Numbered from the stretch's first letter, positions 46,539-56,631 are shown. The stretch: DNA of 64,000 nucleotides from Deinococcus sp. KSM4-11 (GCF_004801415.1 NZ_SSNX01000007.1:174388-238387), one strand, 5' to 3'. Made by a program: numbers and translations. The notes: generated by a model from the letters alone, not told the origin.

Positions 46539-47471
46539 ATGACCCGTTACCGTGACGACCGCTACCAGAACGACCGAGCCCAGTCCGACCGCACCCGCTA
46601 CACGCCGCAGGATCGCGAGTGGGCACAGCGCGACTGGAACCCCCAGGACAACCGCTCCCCGGATCGCTACGGCGATGACCGTGCGCGCGACATGGCCGGT
46701 GACTACGGCCGCACGTCCCAGGGGATGACCTCCCCGATGGAACGCTGGGACACCCGTCAGGGCGGGCGCGACTACAGCCGGGATGACGGTCGCCAGGGCT
46801 ATGGCCGCCCGGATCTCTCGCAGGGCTACGGCGTGTCCGGGTACGGCCCGCAGAGTGACCGCGGCTATGGCTCCATGGACGACCGCAGTTTCGGCCGGAC
46901 GGATGACCGGTACGGAGGCGAAGACCTGCGCTGGCGCAATCTGCGCTGGGATGCCGATCAGCAGGCCTGGCGTGGCCAGGGCGACTTCGGCGCGCGGCAG
47001 GACTCCCGCTTCGGCCAGGGAGCCTCCGGCGCCTGGAGCCGACAGGACAGCGGCGCGGGCTACCGCAGTTTCGGTGACTCCGACCGCCCGCAGGACAGCC
47101 AGTCGACGTGGGGAGGCCGCTCCGAAACCTTCCGCGGCCGGGGCCCCAAGGGCTACCAGCGCAGCGACGACCGCATCAAGGAAATGGTCAGTGACGCGCT
47201 CGAAGACGATGACCGTCTGGATGCCAGCAACATCGAGGTGCAGGTGCAGGGCGGCGAGGTCACCCTGACCGGCACCGTGAGCGACCGCGCCCAGAAACGC
47301 CGGGCCGAGGACTGCGTGGACACCCTGCGCGGCGTGAAGGACGTCCACAACCAGTTGCGAGTCCAGCAGGGTATGGCCGGAACCAGCAGCAATGCCGCCG
47401 GGAATGGCATGACGGGCACCACGAACCGCAACGACACCACGCCCACCGTCAGCAGCACCGCAAAAAGCTGA
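46539..47471 (+). CDS. BON-domain protein with Arg/Asp/Tyr/Gly-rich disordered N-terminus
   Basis: The 310-residue product has about 205 residues of low-complexity, strongly hydrophilic sequence with repeated RYxDDRY, SQGYG, DDRSFGRTDDRYGG patterns. A single BON domain follows at about residues 212-277 (RIKEMVSDALEDDDRLDASNIEVQVQGGEVTLTGTVSDRAQKRRAEDCVDTLRGVKDVHNQLRV), then a Ser/Thr/Asn-rich tail. BON domains bind membranes or lipids. No signal peptide is seen. Such DR-rich disordered proteins accompany stress tolerance in dry-adapted bacteria, but a function here is only a guess. ATG 46539 has GGAGG 6 bases upstream. Confidence 0.85.
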   Translation: MTRYRDDRYQNDRAQSDRTRYTPQDREWAQRDWNPQDNRSPDRYGDDRARDMAGDYGRTSQGMTSPMERWDTRQGGRDYSRDDGRQGYGRPDLSQGYGVSGYGPQSDRGYGSMDDRSFGRTDDRYGGEDLRWRNLRWDADQQAWRGQGDFGARQDSRFGQGASGAWSRQDSGAGYRSFGDSDRPQDSQSTWGGRSETFRGRGPKGYQRSDDRIKEMVSDALEDDDRLDASNIEVQVQGGEVTLTGTVSDRAQKRRAEDCVDTLRGVKDVHNQLRVQQGMAGTSSNAAGNGMTGTTNRNDTTPTVSSTAKS

Positions 47472-47517
47472 ACCGCAAGGGCTGATCCTGACTCCTGAAG
47501 TCAACCGCTGAGGACAT

Positions 47518-47549
47518 GCCGCCTCCCGCTCAATCCCTGGGGAGGCGGC
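47518..47549. terminator. Bidirectional terminator after the BON gene
   Basis: GCCGCCTCCC (47518-47527) pairs with GGGAGGCGGC (47540-47549) across a 12-base loop, followed by GTTG, between two convergent genes. Confidence 0.7.
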
Positions 47550-47563
47550 GTTGCGGATTACCG

Positions 47564-48337
47564 TCAGCGCCCGGTCGCGCTGCGCAGATCTGTTGCCAGT
47601 CCCTCATCGACCTTCACCTGTAAGGCCGGCGCGAGTTCCAGCGTCCACGACACCGCATTCGCGTAGGCCACGTCCAGGTTGTCCAGCGTGGCCGTGATGC
47701 TCGCGTAGCGTTCCAGGCTCGCGGCGTCCAGTTCCTGGTCGGCACGGCGGCTGGCGTTCCCCCAGTGCCCGGTGTGTCCGGCATGCAGCCGGGCCAGTCG
47801 CAGCAGGCCGCCCTGCACCCACCACAGCACCTCCAGGGCACGGATGCGCTCGCCGCGTGCCAGGACGTTCAGGCCGAACGTCAGCCAGTTCAGCGTCCGG
47901 TCGAGGATGCCCTGCGTTTCCCCGGCCGGATCGGGAGCACGTGAGGCCAACACTGCCAGATGCCGGGCCAGCCGTCCGTCGGTGTCCTTCACGAGCATTC
48001 GTGCCGGGTTGACGTGTTCCGGCGTCCAGCCCTCTATCTCGGGGAGGCGCTCCTGCGAGACCACGTGCAGTTCCACCCGGCGCAGGCCGGGCAGGATCGC
48101 GGTGGAGGTGCCGAACTCGTTGACCACGAAATGCACGACCGGCACGAGGGCTTCAAGCCAGCGCCGCGCGTCCAGGCCGGTGCCCGGTGCCAGAAAGGCC
48201 CAGTATTCGAGGTCGCTGTACTCGTCTGCGGTGCCCTGCGGGACGCTGCCGTACGCGGCGGCGTGCGTGATCCGCTCGTCGCCTTGCAGGGCGGCGCGCA
48301 GCCGGGCGTCCAGGGTGGGCAGATCGCTGACGTCCAC
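47564..48337 (-). CDS. Lincosamide nucleotidyltransferase Lnu(F)/Lnu(B)-like protein
   Basis: The 257-residue product has the polymerase-beta-fold signature AAAYGSVPQGTADEYSDLEYWAFL: Gly30-Ser31, then Asp42 and Glu44 as metal ligands. VVHFVVNEFGTSTAILPGLRRVELHVV follows, a layout like the Lnu(B)/Lnu(F) lincosamide-modifying enzymes (their consensus YGSFTKGEGDQYSDIEF...NEFGTHVAIF). The helical C-terminal half (LNWLTFGLNVLARGERIRALEVLWWVQGGLLRLARL) matches the Lnu antibiotic-binding part. Chromosomal relatives may modify other small molecules. Convergent with the BON gene through a bidirectional terminator; downstream of two small genes. Confidence 0.8.
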   Translation of the reverse strand: MDVSDLPTLDARLRAALQGDERITHAAAYGSVPQGTADEYSDLEYWAFLAPGTGLDARRWLEALVPVVHFVVNEFGTSTAILPGLRRVELHVVSQERLPEIEGWTPEHVNPARMLVKDTDGRLARHLAVLASRAPDPAGETQGILDRTLNWLTFGLNVLARGERIRALEVLWWVQGGLLRLARLHAGHTGHWGNASRRADQELDAASLERYASITATLDNLDVAYANAVSWTLELAPALQVKVDEGLATDLRSATGR

Positions 48338-48341
48338 GGCC

Positions 48342-48488
48342 TCAGCGTCGGCGCCGGTTCAGGCCGGTCAACACGGCCTCCAGCGCCACGCCGAGGCCCA
48401 CCCCCAGCGCGACGTTGTGCAGCGCCGCGCCGACGGCGACTCCCAGGGCGATTCCGACGGCCATGCCCAGTCCACCGTTCCTATTCAT
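48342..48488 (-). CDS. Glycine-zipper microprotein
   Basis: The 48-residue ORF encodes MNRNGGLGMAVGIALGVAVG and ends ALEAVLTGLNRRRR. It is two hydrophobic spans of GxxxG / AxxxG repeats around a short AALHNVALGVG centre, so it probably inserts into the membrane as a hairpin or packs as a glycine zipper. The basic tail fits the positive-inside rule. Similar short GVALGVALG proteins occur in many bacteria without a known function. It lies between the RidA gene and the Lnu-like gene with a 4-bp gap to the latter, so the three appear co-transcribed. Confidence 0.68.
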   Translation of the reverse strand: MNRNGGLGMAVGIALGVAVGAALHNVALGVGLGVALEAVLTGLNRRRR

Positions 48489-48526
48489 GCGTTCCAGTAC
48501 GTGATCCCGCCCGGCCGCGTTCCGCC

Positions 48527-48910
48527 TTACTCCCCGATGATCGCCTCGGCCTCGATCTCCACGAGGTGCAGCGGGTCGATCAGCGCGGCGACCTGCACCA
48601 TGGTCGTGGCGGGGCGGATCTCGCCGAACACCTCGCCATGCGCGTGCCCGACTTCTTCCCAGCGGGAGATGTCCGTCACGTAGATGCGCGTGCGAACCAC
48701 GTCCTCCAGGCTCGCTCCGGCGGTTTCCAGGGCGCGGCGGATGATGCCCAGCGCCGCGCGGGTCTGTTCGGCCGGATCGCCCTCGCCGACGACCTCGCCG
48801 TTCACGGTGGCGGTCGTCCCGCTGACCTGCACCACGTTCCCGACCCGGACGGCGCGCGAGTACCCGACCGCCGCTTCCCAGGGACTGCCGCTGCTGATCT
48901 TCTGCCTCAT
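48527..48910 (-). CDS. RidA family protein (YjgF/Rid)
   Basis: The 127-residue product belongs to the Rid family of enamine/imine deaminases, which remove reactive 2-aminoacrylate and related imines. It has the family strands [59 protein letters not shown], and [26 protein letters not shown]. The Arg and Glu of TRIYVTD and EIEAEAI mark the active-site region. It is shorter by a few residues at the N-terminus than the archetype. Leaderless -10 TACGCT sits 6 bases before the ATG. It heads a small minus-strand operon. Confidence 0.93.
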   Translation of the reverse strand: MRQKISSGSPWEAAVGYSRAVRVGNVVQVSGTTATVNGEVVGEGDPAEQTRAALGIIRRALETAGASLEDVVRTRIYVTDISRWEEVGHAHGEVFGEIRPATTMVQVAALIDPLHLVEIEAEAIIGE

Positions 48911-48916
48911 GCGTCC

Positions 48917-48922
48917 AGCGTA
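48917..48922 (-). promoter_or_regulatory. Leaderless -10 element (TACGCT) for the RidA gene
   Basis: TACGCT on the minus strand is followed by 6 bases and the ATG at 48910. Confidence 0.55.
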
Positions 48923-48974
48923 TGGGGGAGGACAGCAGGGTGCGCCTGTACTGACCGCGTGACACCTGCGGCGT

Positions 48975-50543
48975 TCAGTTGGTGGTCACCTCCCCTGTGC
49001 GGGGCGTGAGCGTCCACTTCGTGACGGTCCAGCCCTGGTCGCCGCGGGTCAGGTCGATGGTGACCGTGTAGCGCGGCCCGAAGATGTACTCGCTGTCCGT
49101 CTTCGCGTCCGCGTAGCCCACCTCGGCGGTCGCCATGATCTGCGCGTGGTCGGCCGCGTCCGTGGGCATCTCGATGGCGCCCACGCTGAAGTCGCCCAGG
49201 TGCGGCAGATCCAGCGTGGCGTCGGTGAGGGCCGCCCACGGCCGGGCGCGCGTCAGGGCGGCGTCGATGCGCTGCTGCACCTGGGCCTTCTGGGCGGCGG
49301 TGCGCGGCGGGGTGGGCCGGGCGTAGCTGGACGCGACCTGCCGCGCCACGTTGCTCAGGTCGCCCAGCAGCGTCGCGGCGACCGCCAGCGGATCGTCGGT
49401 GAGGGCGCTCAGGGCCGTGCCCGACACGCGGTGGGTGGTGTAGCGGACGCTGCCACTGCGCGCGTCCCGCACGATCACGTCGTCCCGGCCTCCCTGGCGG
49501 CGCACGGCGAAGGCCGGCCACCACGCCGAGTCCACGTACCCGCTCGGGTCGGACAGCATGGGAACCGTCTGGAGGGCAGGCCCGGCCGTGACCGCTCCTC
49601 CCTGTGCCCGGTACAGCTTCAGGGTGCCGGTGCTGGCGTGCCCGCCCTGCATGGCCGTGTCCGGCGCGGCGGGCCCGGTCGCCTGCCCGACCAGCGCGAG
49701 GTATTCCCGCGTGCCGGGCGCGCTGAACGAGCCGCCCAGGCCGCTGCGGGGGGCGTCGGGGTTCACGCCCGCCCGCGCGGGCCAGTCGTACATGCCGACA
49801 TCGCCCAGCGACGCCCGGATGTCCGGGCCGTAATTCAGGAGCCAGTCGCGGTACGGGGCCTTCAGGCCCTGAACGTACATGTCGGCGGTGGTGGGCGCGG
49901 CGATCACGCGGGCGGCGAATTCCGCGAGGATGCCGCCGCCGAAGGCCTCGCCGCTGTTCATGCCCTGCACGTACCCCCTCAGGAAACCGGGAAAGGCGCG
50001 GGTGTTCTCCACGTACACGGGTGGGCCGCCCGCCACCGGCAGGTACGAGTACACGACCGGCAGCGGGGCGCTCTCCGCAAAGCTCAGGCCGTACGCGTAC
50101 GCGAAGCGCCAGTCCGCGCCCACCAGTTCATAGGGGCCCTTGCCGTCCAGTTGCCGCACGTCCAGCGTGTCGGTGTGCGCGCTGAAGGCCGTGAGCAGCC
50201 GCTGGGGCGGGCTGGTCAGCGAGTAGAGCGTGTGCGTGAAGCAGCAGTGTGCCCCACCGGAGAAGCCCGCCAGCAGCACCTCGGGCACGCCGTCGCCGGT
50301 CACGTCCCGGCAGAAATCGACGCTGACCATGGTGTCCTCCACGGTTCCGTAGGTCACGGCGCCGCGCATGACGGTCACCCGGTCGAGCGGATCACCGAAG
50401 CCGTTCTGTTCGAGCTTGAGGGTGTACGCGCCGCAGGTCTGCGAGGTCACCCGGGTGGGTTCGGGCTTGTCGTTCTGGGCGTGGGCGGGAGCAGGGAGGC
50501 CCAGCAGGGCCAGCAGGGTCAGGACAGTGCGGATACGCAACAT
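48975..50543 (-). CDS. Exported protein of unknown function
   Basis: The 522-residue product has a Sec signal peptide ([22 protein letters not shown]). Then comes a VCBS/integrin-like segment ([34 protein letters not shown]) with acidic [10 protein letters not shown] characteristic of calcium-loop repeats. The middle reads [41 protein letters not shown]. The C-terminus (about 420-522) resembles a beta-sandwich with [16 protein letters not shown] and [25 protein letters not shown]. No catalytic family is recognised. CTGGAGG precedes the ATG. The gene is separated from paaA by a PaaR-type operator and reads away from it. Confidence 0.72.
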   Translation of the reverse strand: MLRIRTVLTLLALLGLPAPAHAQNDKPEPTRVTSQTCGAYTLKLEQNGFGDPLDRVTVMRGAVTYGTVEDTMVSVDFCRDVTGDGVPEVLLAGFSGGAHCCFTHTLYSLTSPPQRLLTAFSAHTDTLDVRQLDGKGPYELVGADWRFAYAYGLSFAESAPLPVVYSYLPVAGGPPVYVENTRAFPGFLRGYVQGMNSGEAFGGGILAEFAARVIAAPTTADMYVQGLKAPYRDWLLNYGPDIRASLGDVGMYDWPARAGVNPDAPRSGLGGSFSAPGTREYLALVGQATGPAAPDTAMQGGHASTGTLKLYRAQGGAVTAGPALQTVPMLSDPSGYVDSAWWPAFAVRRQGGRDDVIVRDARSGSVRYTTHRVSGTALSALTDDPLAVAATLLGDLSNVARQVASSYARPTPPRTAAQKAQVQQRIDAALTRARPWAALTDATLDLPHLGDFSVGAIEMPTDAADHAQIMATAEVGYADAKTDSEYIFGPRYTVTIDLTRGDQGWTVTKWTLTPRTGEVTTN

Positions 50544-50636
50544 GAAGCCTCCAGCGGGAAGGGAGCGGGATCGACGTCCTCAGCATGCGACAAGTTCAGG
50601 CCTCCAGTGAAGGAATCCAGGCGGCTTCCCATGCTG

Positions 50637-50654
50637 ACCTAACGGGCGTTAGGT
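50637..50654. promoter_or_regulatory. PaaR-type operator upstream of paaA
   Basis: ACCTAAC-GGGC-GTTAGGT is an inverted repeat that fits the CNAACGNNCGTTNG consensus published for the TetR-family phenylacetate repressor PaaR of Thermus thermophilus. It lies immediately upstream of the -10 and would block transcription of paaABCD until phenylacetyl-CoA is present. The regulator gene is not in this window. Confidence 0.75.
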
Positions 50655-50659
50655 ATACT
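50654..50659 (+). promoter_or_regulatory. -10 element (TATACT) of the paaABCD operon
   Basis: TATACT shares its first base with the operator. It is 26 bases before the paaA ATG, leaving a leader with GGAGG (50675-50679). Confidence 0.65.
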
Positions 50660-50685
50660 GGAGCCACTGATCCTGGAGGTGCCCC

Positions 50686-51660
<975 letters not shown>

Positions 51661-51705
51661 ATCCAGCTCTGAGCCGTGCCACGCAGGGCTCAGGCCCGAA
51701 CACCT

Positions 51706-51724
51706 GTTGAGGACTCGCCTCAAC
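51706..51724 (+). other. Intercistronic hairpin between paaA and paaB
   Basis: GTTGAGG-5-CCTCAAC, a perfect 7-bp stem, lies in the 91-bp gap, the only large gap inside the otherwise overlapping paaABCD genes. It might set relative expression or mRNA stability. Confidence 0.35.
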
Positions 51725-51751
51725 GTTCACCGCCCGCATCAAGGAACTCCC

Positions 51752-52399
51752 ATGACCCACTCCCACCCCGATACCCAGTGGCCGCGCTGGGAGGTGTTCA
51801 AGCAGGACGCGCCGGGCCGCCCTCACCAGGCGGTGGGCAGCGTACATGCCGGTGACCCGCAGCACGCCCTGCTCACGGCACGGAACGTGTTCGTGCGGCG
51901 TCCGGCCGCCGTGAGCCTGTGGGCGGTGCGCGAATCGGACATCCTGACCGCCACACCGGAGGAACTGATCCTGAATCCCGCCGTGCTGGAGACGCCCGGA
52001 GACGTCGGCACTTACCACGTGGGCGTGAAGCGCACCAACAAGCGCAGCATGACCTTCGTGGATCTCAGCGGCACCGTGCAGGCGGACAGTCCCGGCGACG
52101 CGCTCCGGCAGGCGCAGGTCATGCACCCCGAGGTGCTGGCGTGGATGGTCTTTCCGGAAGCTGCCGTGGCCCGCACTGCCGAGGACGACGGCACCGTCGA
52201 CAGCTGGTTCGCCCCGGCGAAGGACAAGACCTACAAGCAGCAGTCGTCCTACGGCGTGATCGGCCGGCACGTGGGGGAACTCAAGCGCTCCGGCCTGATG
52301 CCGCGGCAGGTGAACGAGGAACCCCATGTGGGCGACCAGAAGGTGTACGACCACCCGCACGCTGCCGGCCGCGACACCGACGACAAGGACAAGCCATGA
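51752..52399 (+). CDS. paaB: Phenylacetyl-CoA epoxidase subunit PaaB, double-length
   Basis: The 215-residue product is about twice the usual PaaB (about 95 residues). Residues 10-65 match PaaB ([56 protein letters not shown]). Residues 85-145 look like a second, divergent copy ([50 protein letters not shown]). The single C-terminal PaaB tail, [25 protein letters not shown], comes only after the second copy. PaaB is a structural subunit of the epoxidase. An internal duplication or a longer lineage-specific form are both possible. It overlaps paaC by 4 bp (ATGA). Confidence 0.88.
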   Translation: MTHSHPDTQWPRWEVFKQDAPGRPHQAVGSVHAGDPQHALLTARNVFVRRPAAVSLWAVRESDILTATPEELILNPAVLETPGDVGTYHVGVKRTNKRSMTFVDLSGTVQADSPGDALRQAQVMHPEVLAWMVFPEAAVARTAEDDGTVDSWFAPAKDKTYKQQSSYGVIGRHVGELKRSGLMPRQVNEEPHVGDQKVYDHPHAAGRDTDDKDKP

Positions 52400-53172
52400 C
52401 CTCCGCTATACCTCTGACCGAGGCCCAGCGCACCGCCCTGCTTCTGAAACTCACTGTCCTGGCCGACGACGAGATCATCCTCGCGCACCGGGGTGGCGAA
52501 TGGACGGGGCACGCGCCCATCCTCGAAGAGGACATCGCCCTGGCGAACATCGCGCAGGACGAACTCGGCCATGCGGGCCTGTACCTGACCCTGTCGCAGC
52601 ACCTGGGCGGCAGCGACCCCGATCAGGTGGCGTACTGGCGCGGCCCGGACGACTACCTGAACACCCGGCTGGTGGAACTCCCCAGGGGCGACTGGGCGTT
52701 CACGATGCTCCGGCAGTTCCTGTACGACACCTTCGAGGCCCTGTGGCTGGAAGCGGCCACCCGCAGTACCTTTGCTCCCCTGTCCGAGATCGCCGCGAAG
52801 GCGGTGCGTGAGGAGAAATTCCACCTGCAACACACGGCCCTGTGGGTGGAACGCCTGGCGCTGGGCACCGAGGAAAGCGCCCGCCGCACCCAGGCGGCCC
52901 TGAACGAACTGTGGCCGTACGCAGCGCAGCTCTTCCAGCCCGTCGAGGGTGAGGAGGACCTGACTGCGGCGGGCATTCTCCCCGACCTGAGTGCCGTCCA
53001 GGCCCGCTGGCACGACCTCGTGGCCCGTCACCTGCAAGACAAATGCGGCCTGCCCCTGCCCGCCACCACCGGAGCTGGTGCCGGCCGCGATACGCATACC
53101 GAACACCTCGCCCCGCTGCTGGAGGAAATGCAGAGCGTGGCCCGGGCCTACCCGGACGCGGAGAGCTGGTGA
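52396..53172 (+). CDS. paaC: Phenylacetyl-CoA epoxidase subunit PaaC
   Basis: The 258-residue subunit is the non-catalytic ferritin-like partner of PaaA, needed for the AC core of the epoxidase. Family features: [82 protein letters not shown], and [30 protein letters not shown] 52396 overlaps paaB and its stop overlaps the GTG of paaD by 4 bp, so the three are translationally coupled. Confidence 0.96.
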   Translation: MTSAIPLTEAQRTALLLKLTVLADDEIILAHRGGEWTGHAPILEEDIALANIAQDELGHAGLYLTLSQHLGGSDPDQVAYWRGPDDYLNTRLVELPRGDWAFTMLRQFLYDTFEALWLEAATRSTFAPLSEIAAKAVREEKFHLQHTALWVERLALGTEESARRTQAALNELWPYAAQLFQPVEGEEDLTAAGILPDLSAVQARWHDLVARHLQDKCGLPLPATTGAGAGRDTHTEHLAPLLEEMQSVARAYPDAESW

Positions 53173-53690
53173 GGCCGCCACAGGTTCCAGCGGTCGAGCC
53201 TGCCAGCCACACGCTTCAGCCCCCGGCCATCTGGGCCGCCCTGGCCCGGATTCCCGATCCGGAAATTCCCGTGGTGTCCATCACGGACATGGGCATGGTG
53301 CGGCACGTGAGCGTGGACGGCGGGCGGGTGAGCGTGACGTTCACGCCGACCTTCAGCGGGTGTCCGGCGCTGTACGTCATCCGGGAGAGCATCGAGCAGG
53401 CCGTGCGCGCCCTGGGCGTGGCCGACGTGACGGTGCTGAGCACCCTGACGCCCCCGTGGACGACCGACTGGATCAACGAAGCGGCTCGTGAACGCCTGCG
53501 CGAGTACGGCATCGCGCCCCCCGCGCCCGCCGAGCCTGACCTGATTCAACTGGAGGCCGAACCCACCCGCTGCCCCCGCTGCGGCTCCCTGAACGTCCGG
53601 ATGACTGCCAGCTTCGGCCCGACACTGTGCAAACGCCTGTATGTCTGCGACAGCTGTCGGGAACCGTTCGAGGGCTTCAAGAGCGTCTGA
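53169..53690 (+). CDS. paaD: PaaD, phenylacetate pathway iron-sulfur assembly protein
   Basis: The 173-residue product has an N-terminal DUF59/MIP18-like domain ([49 protein letters not shown]) and a C-terminal zinc-ribbon (CPRCGSLNV...[16 protein letters not shown]). In the pathway PaaD is thought to help mature the Fe-S reductase PaaE or the epoxidase. The GTG start overlaps paaC by 4 bp. Last gene of the cluster; paaE itself is not found downstream. Confidence 0.93.
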   Translation: MRPPQVPAVEPASHTLQPPAIWAALARIPDPEIPVVSITDMGMVRHVSVDGGRVSVTFTPTFSGCPALYVIRESIEQAVRALGVADVTVLSTLTPPWTTDWINEAARERLREYGIAPPAPAEPDLIQLEAEPTRCPRCGSLNVRMTASFGPTLCKRLYVCDSCREPFEGFKSV

Positions 53691-53755
53691 GGCCGTGTGG
53701 CCGAGGTCAGCAGGGTTCAGTCTCAGGTCAAGCCACACGCCCGCTCCCACTCGTC

Positions 53756-53761
53756 TAGCAT
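53756..53761 (+). promoter_or_regulatory. Leaderless -10 element (TAGCAT) for the acyltransferase gene
   Basis: TAGCAT-CGGGACAT-ATG: the -10 ends 8 bases before the start. The stretch TAGCATCGGG recurs before the VOC gene at 60306. Confidence 0.5.
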
Positions 53762-53769
53762 CGGGACAT

Positions 53770-55761
53770 ATGCATGACGGAACTTCGATACCGAAGTACC
53801 AGCCTCATGTAGATGGCCTGAGGGCCGTTGCCGTTACAGCTGTGATCCTCTTTCATGCCCACGCGCCCCTATTTCAGGGCGGGTACCTGGGGGTGGATGT
53901 CTTTTTCGTCATCAGCGGTTTTCTGATCACGTCGAATATCGCCGGCCAGGTCGCTCAGGGCCGCTTCTCGCTGCGTGATTTCTATCTCCGTCGGGCGCGC
54001 CGCATCCTGCCTGCGCTGCTGCTGGTGCTGCTGTGTTCCTGCGGGGCGGCGTACGCCATCCTTACCCCCTCGCAGCTGAGAGACTTCGAGCATACGGTTC
54101 TGGCGAACCTGGTGTTCGCCTCCAACTTCCTCTTCGCCGAGCAGACAGATTATTTCTCCGCTCCGGCAGAACTCAAACCCCTGATCCACACCTGGAGCCT
54201 GGCGGTCGAGGAACAGTTCTACCTGCTGTATCCGGCCATTCTCCTGCTGGCCGCGAGGCGGCGCTGGCGCCCGGCGGTGGTGGTCGGCGTGTTGGGCGCC
54301 CTGAGCTTGGGCGCTGGTCTGCTGTGGCGCACTCACTTCCCCAGCGCCACGTTCTACCTGATGCCGACGCGGGCCTGGGAGATGGCCACCGGCGCTTTGG
54401 CGGCCCTGCTGGTTCTGCAAGCCGGCCCTCGACTGGAGGCCATCAGGCGCGGCGCTGGGGCGTGGTTCCTGCTGGGCTTGACCCTGATGGTCGTGGCGCT
54501 GCTCTTCCCGGCTACTTTTCCGGACGTGTTCAGTGTGGCTGCGGTGCTGGGGGCGGCTCTGGTGATTGTCGCCGGCCGCTTCACGCCGTGGTCGTCGCTT
54601 CTCTCGGCCCGGCCGGTCGTCCTGGTCGGCCTGATGAGTTACAGCCTGTACCTGTGGCACCAGCCGGTGTTTGCCTTCCTGCGGGCCTATGTCCCGGCCC
54701 CGCTCACCACCACCCAGCACGGGCTGGCCATCCTGGCAACGGTGCTGCTCTCGTACGCGTCGTGGCGCTTCGTCGAGCGGCCGTTCCGCAGTGCGCGGGC
54801 CGTGCCGGTGCGGCCCCTGCTGGGCAGTCTCGCGGGCGGGGCGGCGCTGCTGGCCGGCTTTTCCCTGGCCGCGCAGTTCACGCAGGGCCTGCCCGCCCGG
54901 CTGAATCCGGCCGCCCGCATGGCGCTGGCCGCCGAAACGGACGTCTCTCCCAGGCACGACTCGTGCAGTTCCACCCTGCTTCGCCCCCTGCCCCTGGAGC
55001 GTGCCTGCACCTATCCCCAAGCCGACGGGCACGCCGACGTCCTGCTGGCGGGCGATTCCCACGCTGGCGCCCTGGCCTACAGCCTCGGTCAGGTGCTCGG
55101 TGCCCGCCGGTCGAACGTGCGCAGTCTGCTGCTGTACGGCTGTGCTCCCCTGCTGCTCGACAGTCCCCGGTTCAACCCGCAGGAGCGCCAGTGTGTCCGC
55201 TACCAGCGGAGGCTCATCGAGTACATCCGCCGCAGTGACGCGCGCAGCGTGGTGCTGTTCAACCGCTGGAGTGCCTACTTCGCCGGGCCGTACACCAACC
55301 CGCAGGGCGGCGTGGAGACGGCCGACGGCCCCGGGAATTTCTACCGCAGTGGCGTCGGCGCTGAAGAGATGACCCGCTCGTACGTCGATCTGATCGGGCA
55401 GATTCTCGCGTCCGGCAAGACGGTGGTGCTGGTCTATCCGGTGCCGGACATGGGCTGGAACGTTCCCACCACGCTGTACAAGAACGCGGCCTTCGGGTTT
55501 CATACCGAGGTCATGGTGCGCACCAGCGACTACCTCGCCCGGAACGCCCAGGTCATCCGCGCCTTCGACGCCCTGACCAGCCCGGGGCTGCGCCGGGTGC
55601 GCCCCGCCGACCTGCTGTGTCAGGCTGACGGCGGCCAGACCTGCGTTTCCAGCCTGGGCGGTCAGATCATGTATTACGACGACGACCACCTGACCCTTCA
55701 CGGCGCGGCGCGCCTGTCCCACATGATCCTGGCCCAGCTCCCAGCTCCGGCGGCGCCCTGA
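53770..55761 (+). CDS. Membrane acyltransferase with C-terminal SGNH domain (OafA-like)
   Basis: The 663-residue product combines an acyltransferase-3 domain (YQPHVDGLRAVAVTAVILFHAHAPLFQGGYLGVDVFFVISGFLI, about ten membrane helices to about residue 385) with an extracellular SGNH hydrolase-like domain: GDSHAGALAYSL holds the nucleophile Ser, and DDDHLTLHGAARL the Asp and His. Such fusions O-acetylate lipopolysaccharide, peptidoglycan or secreted polysaccharide. WSLAVEEQFYLLYPA is the second family signature. In-frame ATG 53770 was chosen over the frame open to 53641 because a leaderless -10 fits. It interrupts the paa genes and is not evidently linked to them. Confidence 0.93.
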   Translation: MHDGTSIPKYQPHVDGLRAVAVTAVILFHAHAPLFQGGYLGVDVFFVISGFLITSNIAGQVAQGRFSLRDFYLRRARRILPALLLVLLCSCGAAYAILTPSQLRDFEHTVLANLVFASNFLFAEQTDYFSAPAELKPLIHTWSLAVEEQFYLLYPAILLLAARRRWRPAVVVGVLGALSLGAGLLWRTHFPSATFYLMPTRAWEMATGALAALLVLQAGPRLEAIRRGAGAWFLLGLTLMVVALLFPATFPDVFSVAAVLGAALVIVAGRFTPWSSLLSARPVVLVGLMSYSLYLWHQPVFAFLRAYVPAPLTTTQHGLAILATVLLSYASWRFVERPFRSARAVPVRPLLGSLAGGAALLAGFSLAAQFTQGLPARLNPAARMALAAETDVSPRHDSCSSTLLRPLPLERACTYPQADGHADVLLAGDSHAGALAYSLGQVLGARRSNVRSLLLYGCAPLLLDSPRFNPQERQCVRYQRRLIEYIRRSDARSVVLFNRWSAYFAGPYTNPQGGVETADGPGNFYRSGVGAEEMTRSYVDLIGQILASGKTVVLVYPVPDMGWNVPTTLYKNAAFGFHTEVMVRTSDYLARNAQVIRAFDALTSPGLRRVRPADLLCQADGGQTCVSSLGGQIMYYDDDHLTLHGAARLSHMILAQLPAPAAP

Positions 55762-55882
55762 AGCACCTGGATCTCATGAACACACGCCAGCGACGCGCCA
55801 TGTTCAACTGTCACCTGGCATGATCACTGCAGGCCGAACCCGCCCACAGCCCCCGCTGCGACCCGCGCCGGGAGCGGTGGGT

Positions 55883-56626
55883 TCAGGCCGTCAGGATCAG
55901 GGGCGCTCCCTTCGTGATCATGATGGTGTGTTCGAAGTGCGCCGCCAGTCCACCATCGGTCGTCGCCAGCGTCCAGCCGTCGCGCCGGGTCCGGATACGT
56001 CCGCTGTGGCCACTGGAGACCATCGGCTCGACGGCGATCACCAGTCCCTCGTGCAGGGGCCTTTTCAGCGCCGGATGGTAGTAGTTCGGCACCTCGGGTT
56101 TTTCGTGGATGGCCCGGCCGACGCCGTGGCCCTGCAACTCGCGCAGCAGGGTGAACCCACGCCGCGCCACCTCGGTTTCGATCGCCCGACCAATGCCATT
56201 CAGGGGCCGTCCGGCCCGCGCCGCTCTGAACCCCTGGGCCAGGGCAGCCTCCGCGCAGGCGATCAGGCGCGACACCACCGGGGACACGGGCGGAACCGCC
56301 ACGGTCACGGCGGCGTCTGCGATATATCCGCCCACGTTCGGCGTGACGTCGATACAGACCACGTCCCCCGCCTGCAGGGGCCGCCGCGTCGGCAGGCCGT
56401 GAACGATGTCGTCGTTCACACTGATGAACACGTTCACCGGAGCACCGTACTCGTCACGTGGGGCGGAGAAGGCCCCGTACCGGGCGAAGATCTGCCCCGC
56501 GAGCGCGTCCAGGTCGGCGGGAGTGATGCCCGGTTCGACCGCGGCTTTCAATCCTTCGAGGGTGCGGGCCACCACCTGTCCCGCCAGCGTCATCCCGTCC
56601 AGATCCCGCTCGTCGTTGATCGTCAT
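55883..56626 (-). CDS. map: Type I methionine aminopeptidase
   Basis: The 247-residue cytoplasmic enzyme removes initiator Met. Its five metal ligands are all visible: Asp93 (CIDVTPN), Asp104 (YIADAAVTV), His167 ([19 protein letters not shown]), Glu200 (AVEPMVSSG) and Glu232 (HFEHTIMIT). The substrate His76 (DDIVHGLP) and His174 are present too. It lacks an N-terminal zinc finger, as in the short bacterial type Ia enzymes. A TACACT -10 is 5 bases before ATG 56626. It is divergent from paaZ with 36 bp between starts. The stretch 55762-55882 after the acyltransferase carries nothing recognisable. Confidence 0.96.
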   Translation of the reverse strand: MTINDERDLDGMTLAGQVVARTLEGLKAAVEPGITPADLDALAGQIFARYGAFSAPRDEYGAPVNVFISVNDDIVHGLPTRRPLQAGDVVCIDVTPNVGGYIADAAVTVAVPPVSPVVSRLIACAEAALAQGFRAARAGRPLNGIGRAIETEVARRGFTLLRELQGHGVGRAIHEKPEVPNYYHPALKRPLHEGLVIAVEPMVSSGHSGRIRTRRDGWTLATTDGGLAAHFEHTIMITKGAPLILTA

Positions 56627-56631
56627 GCACA

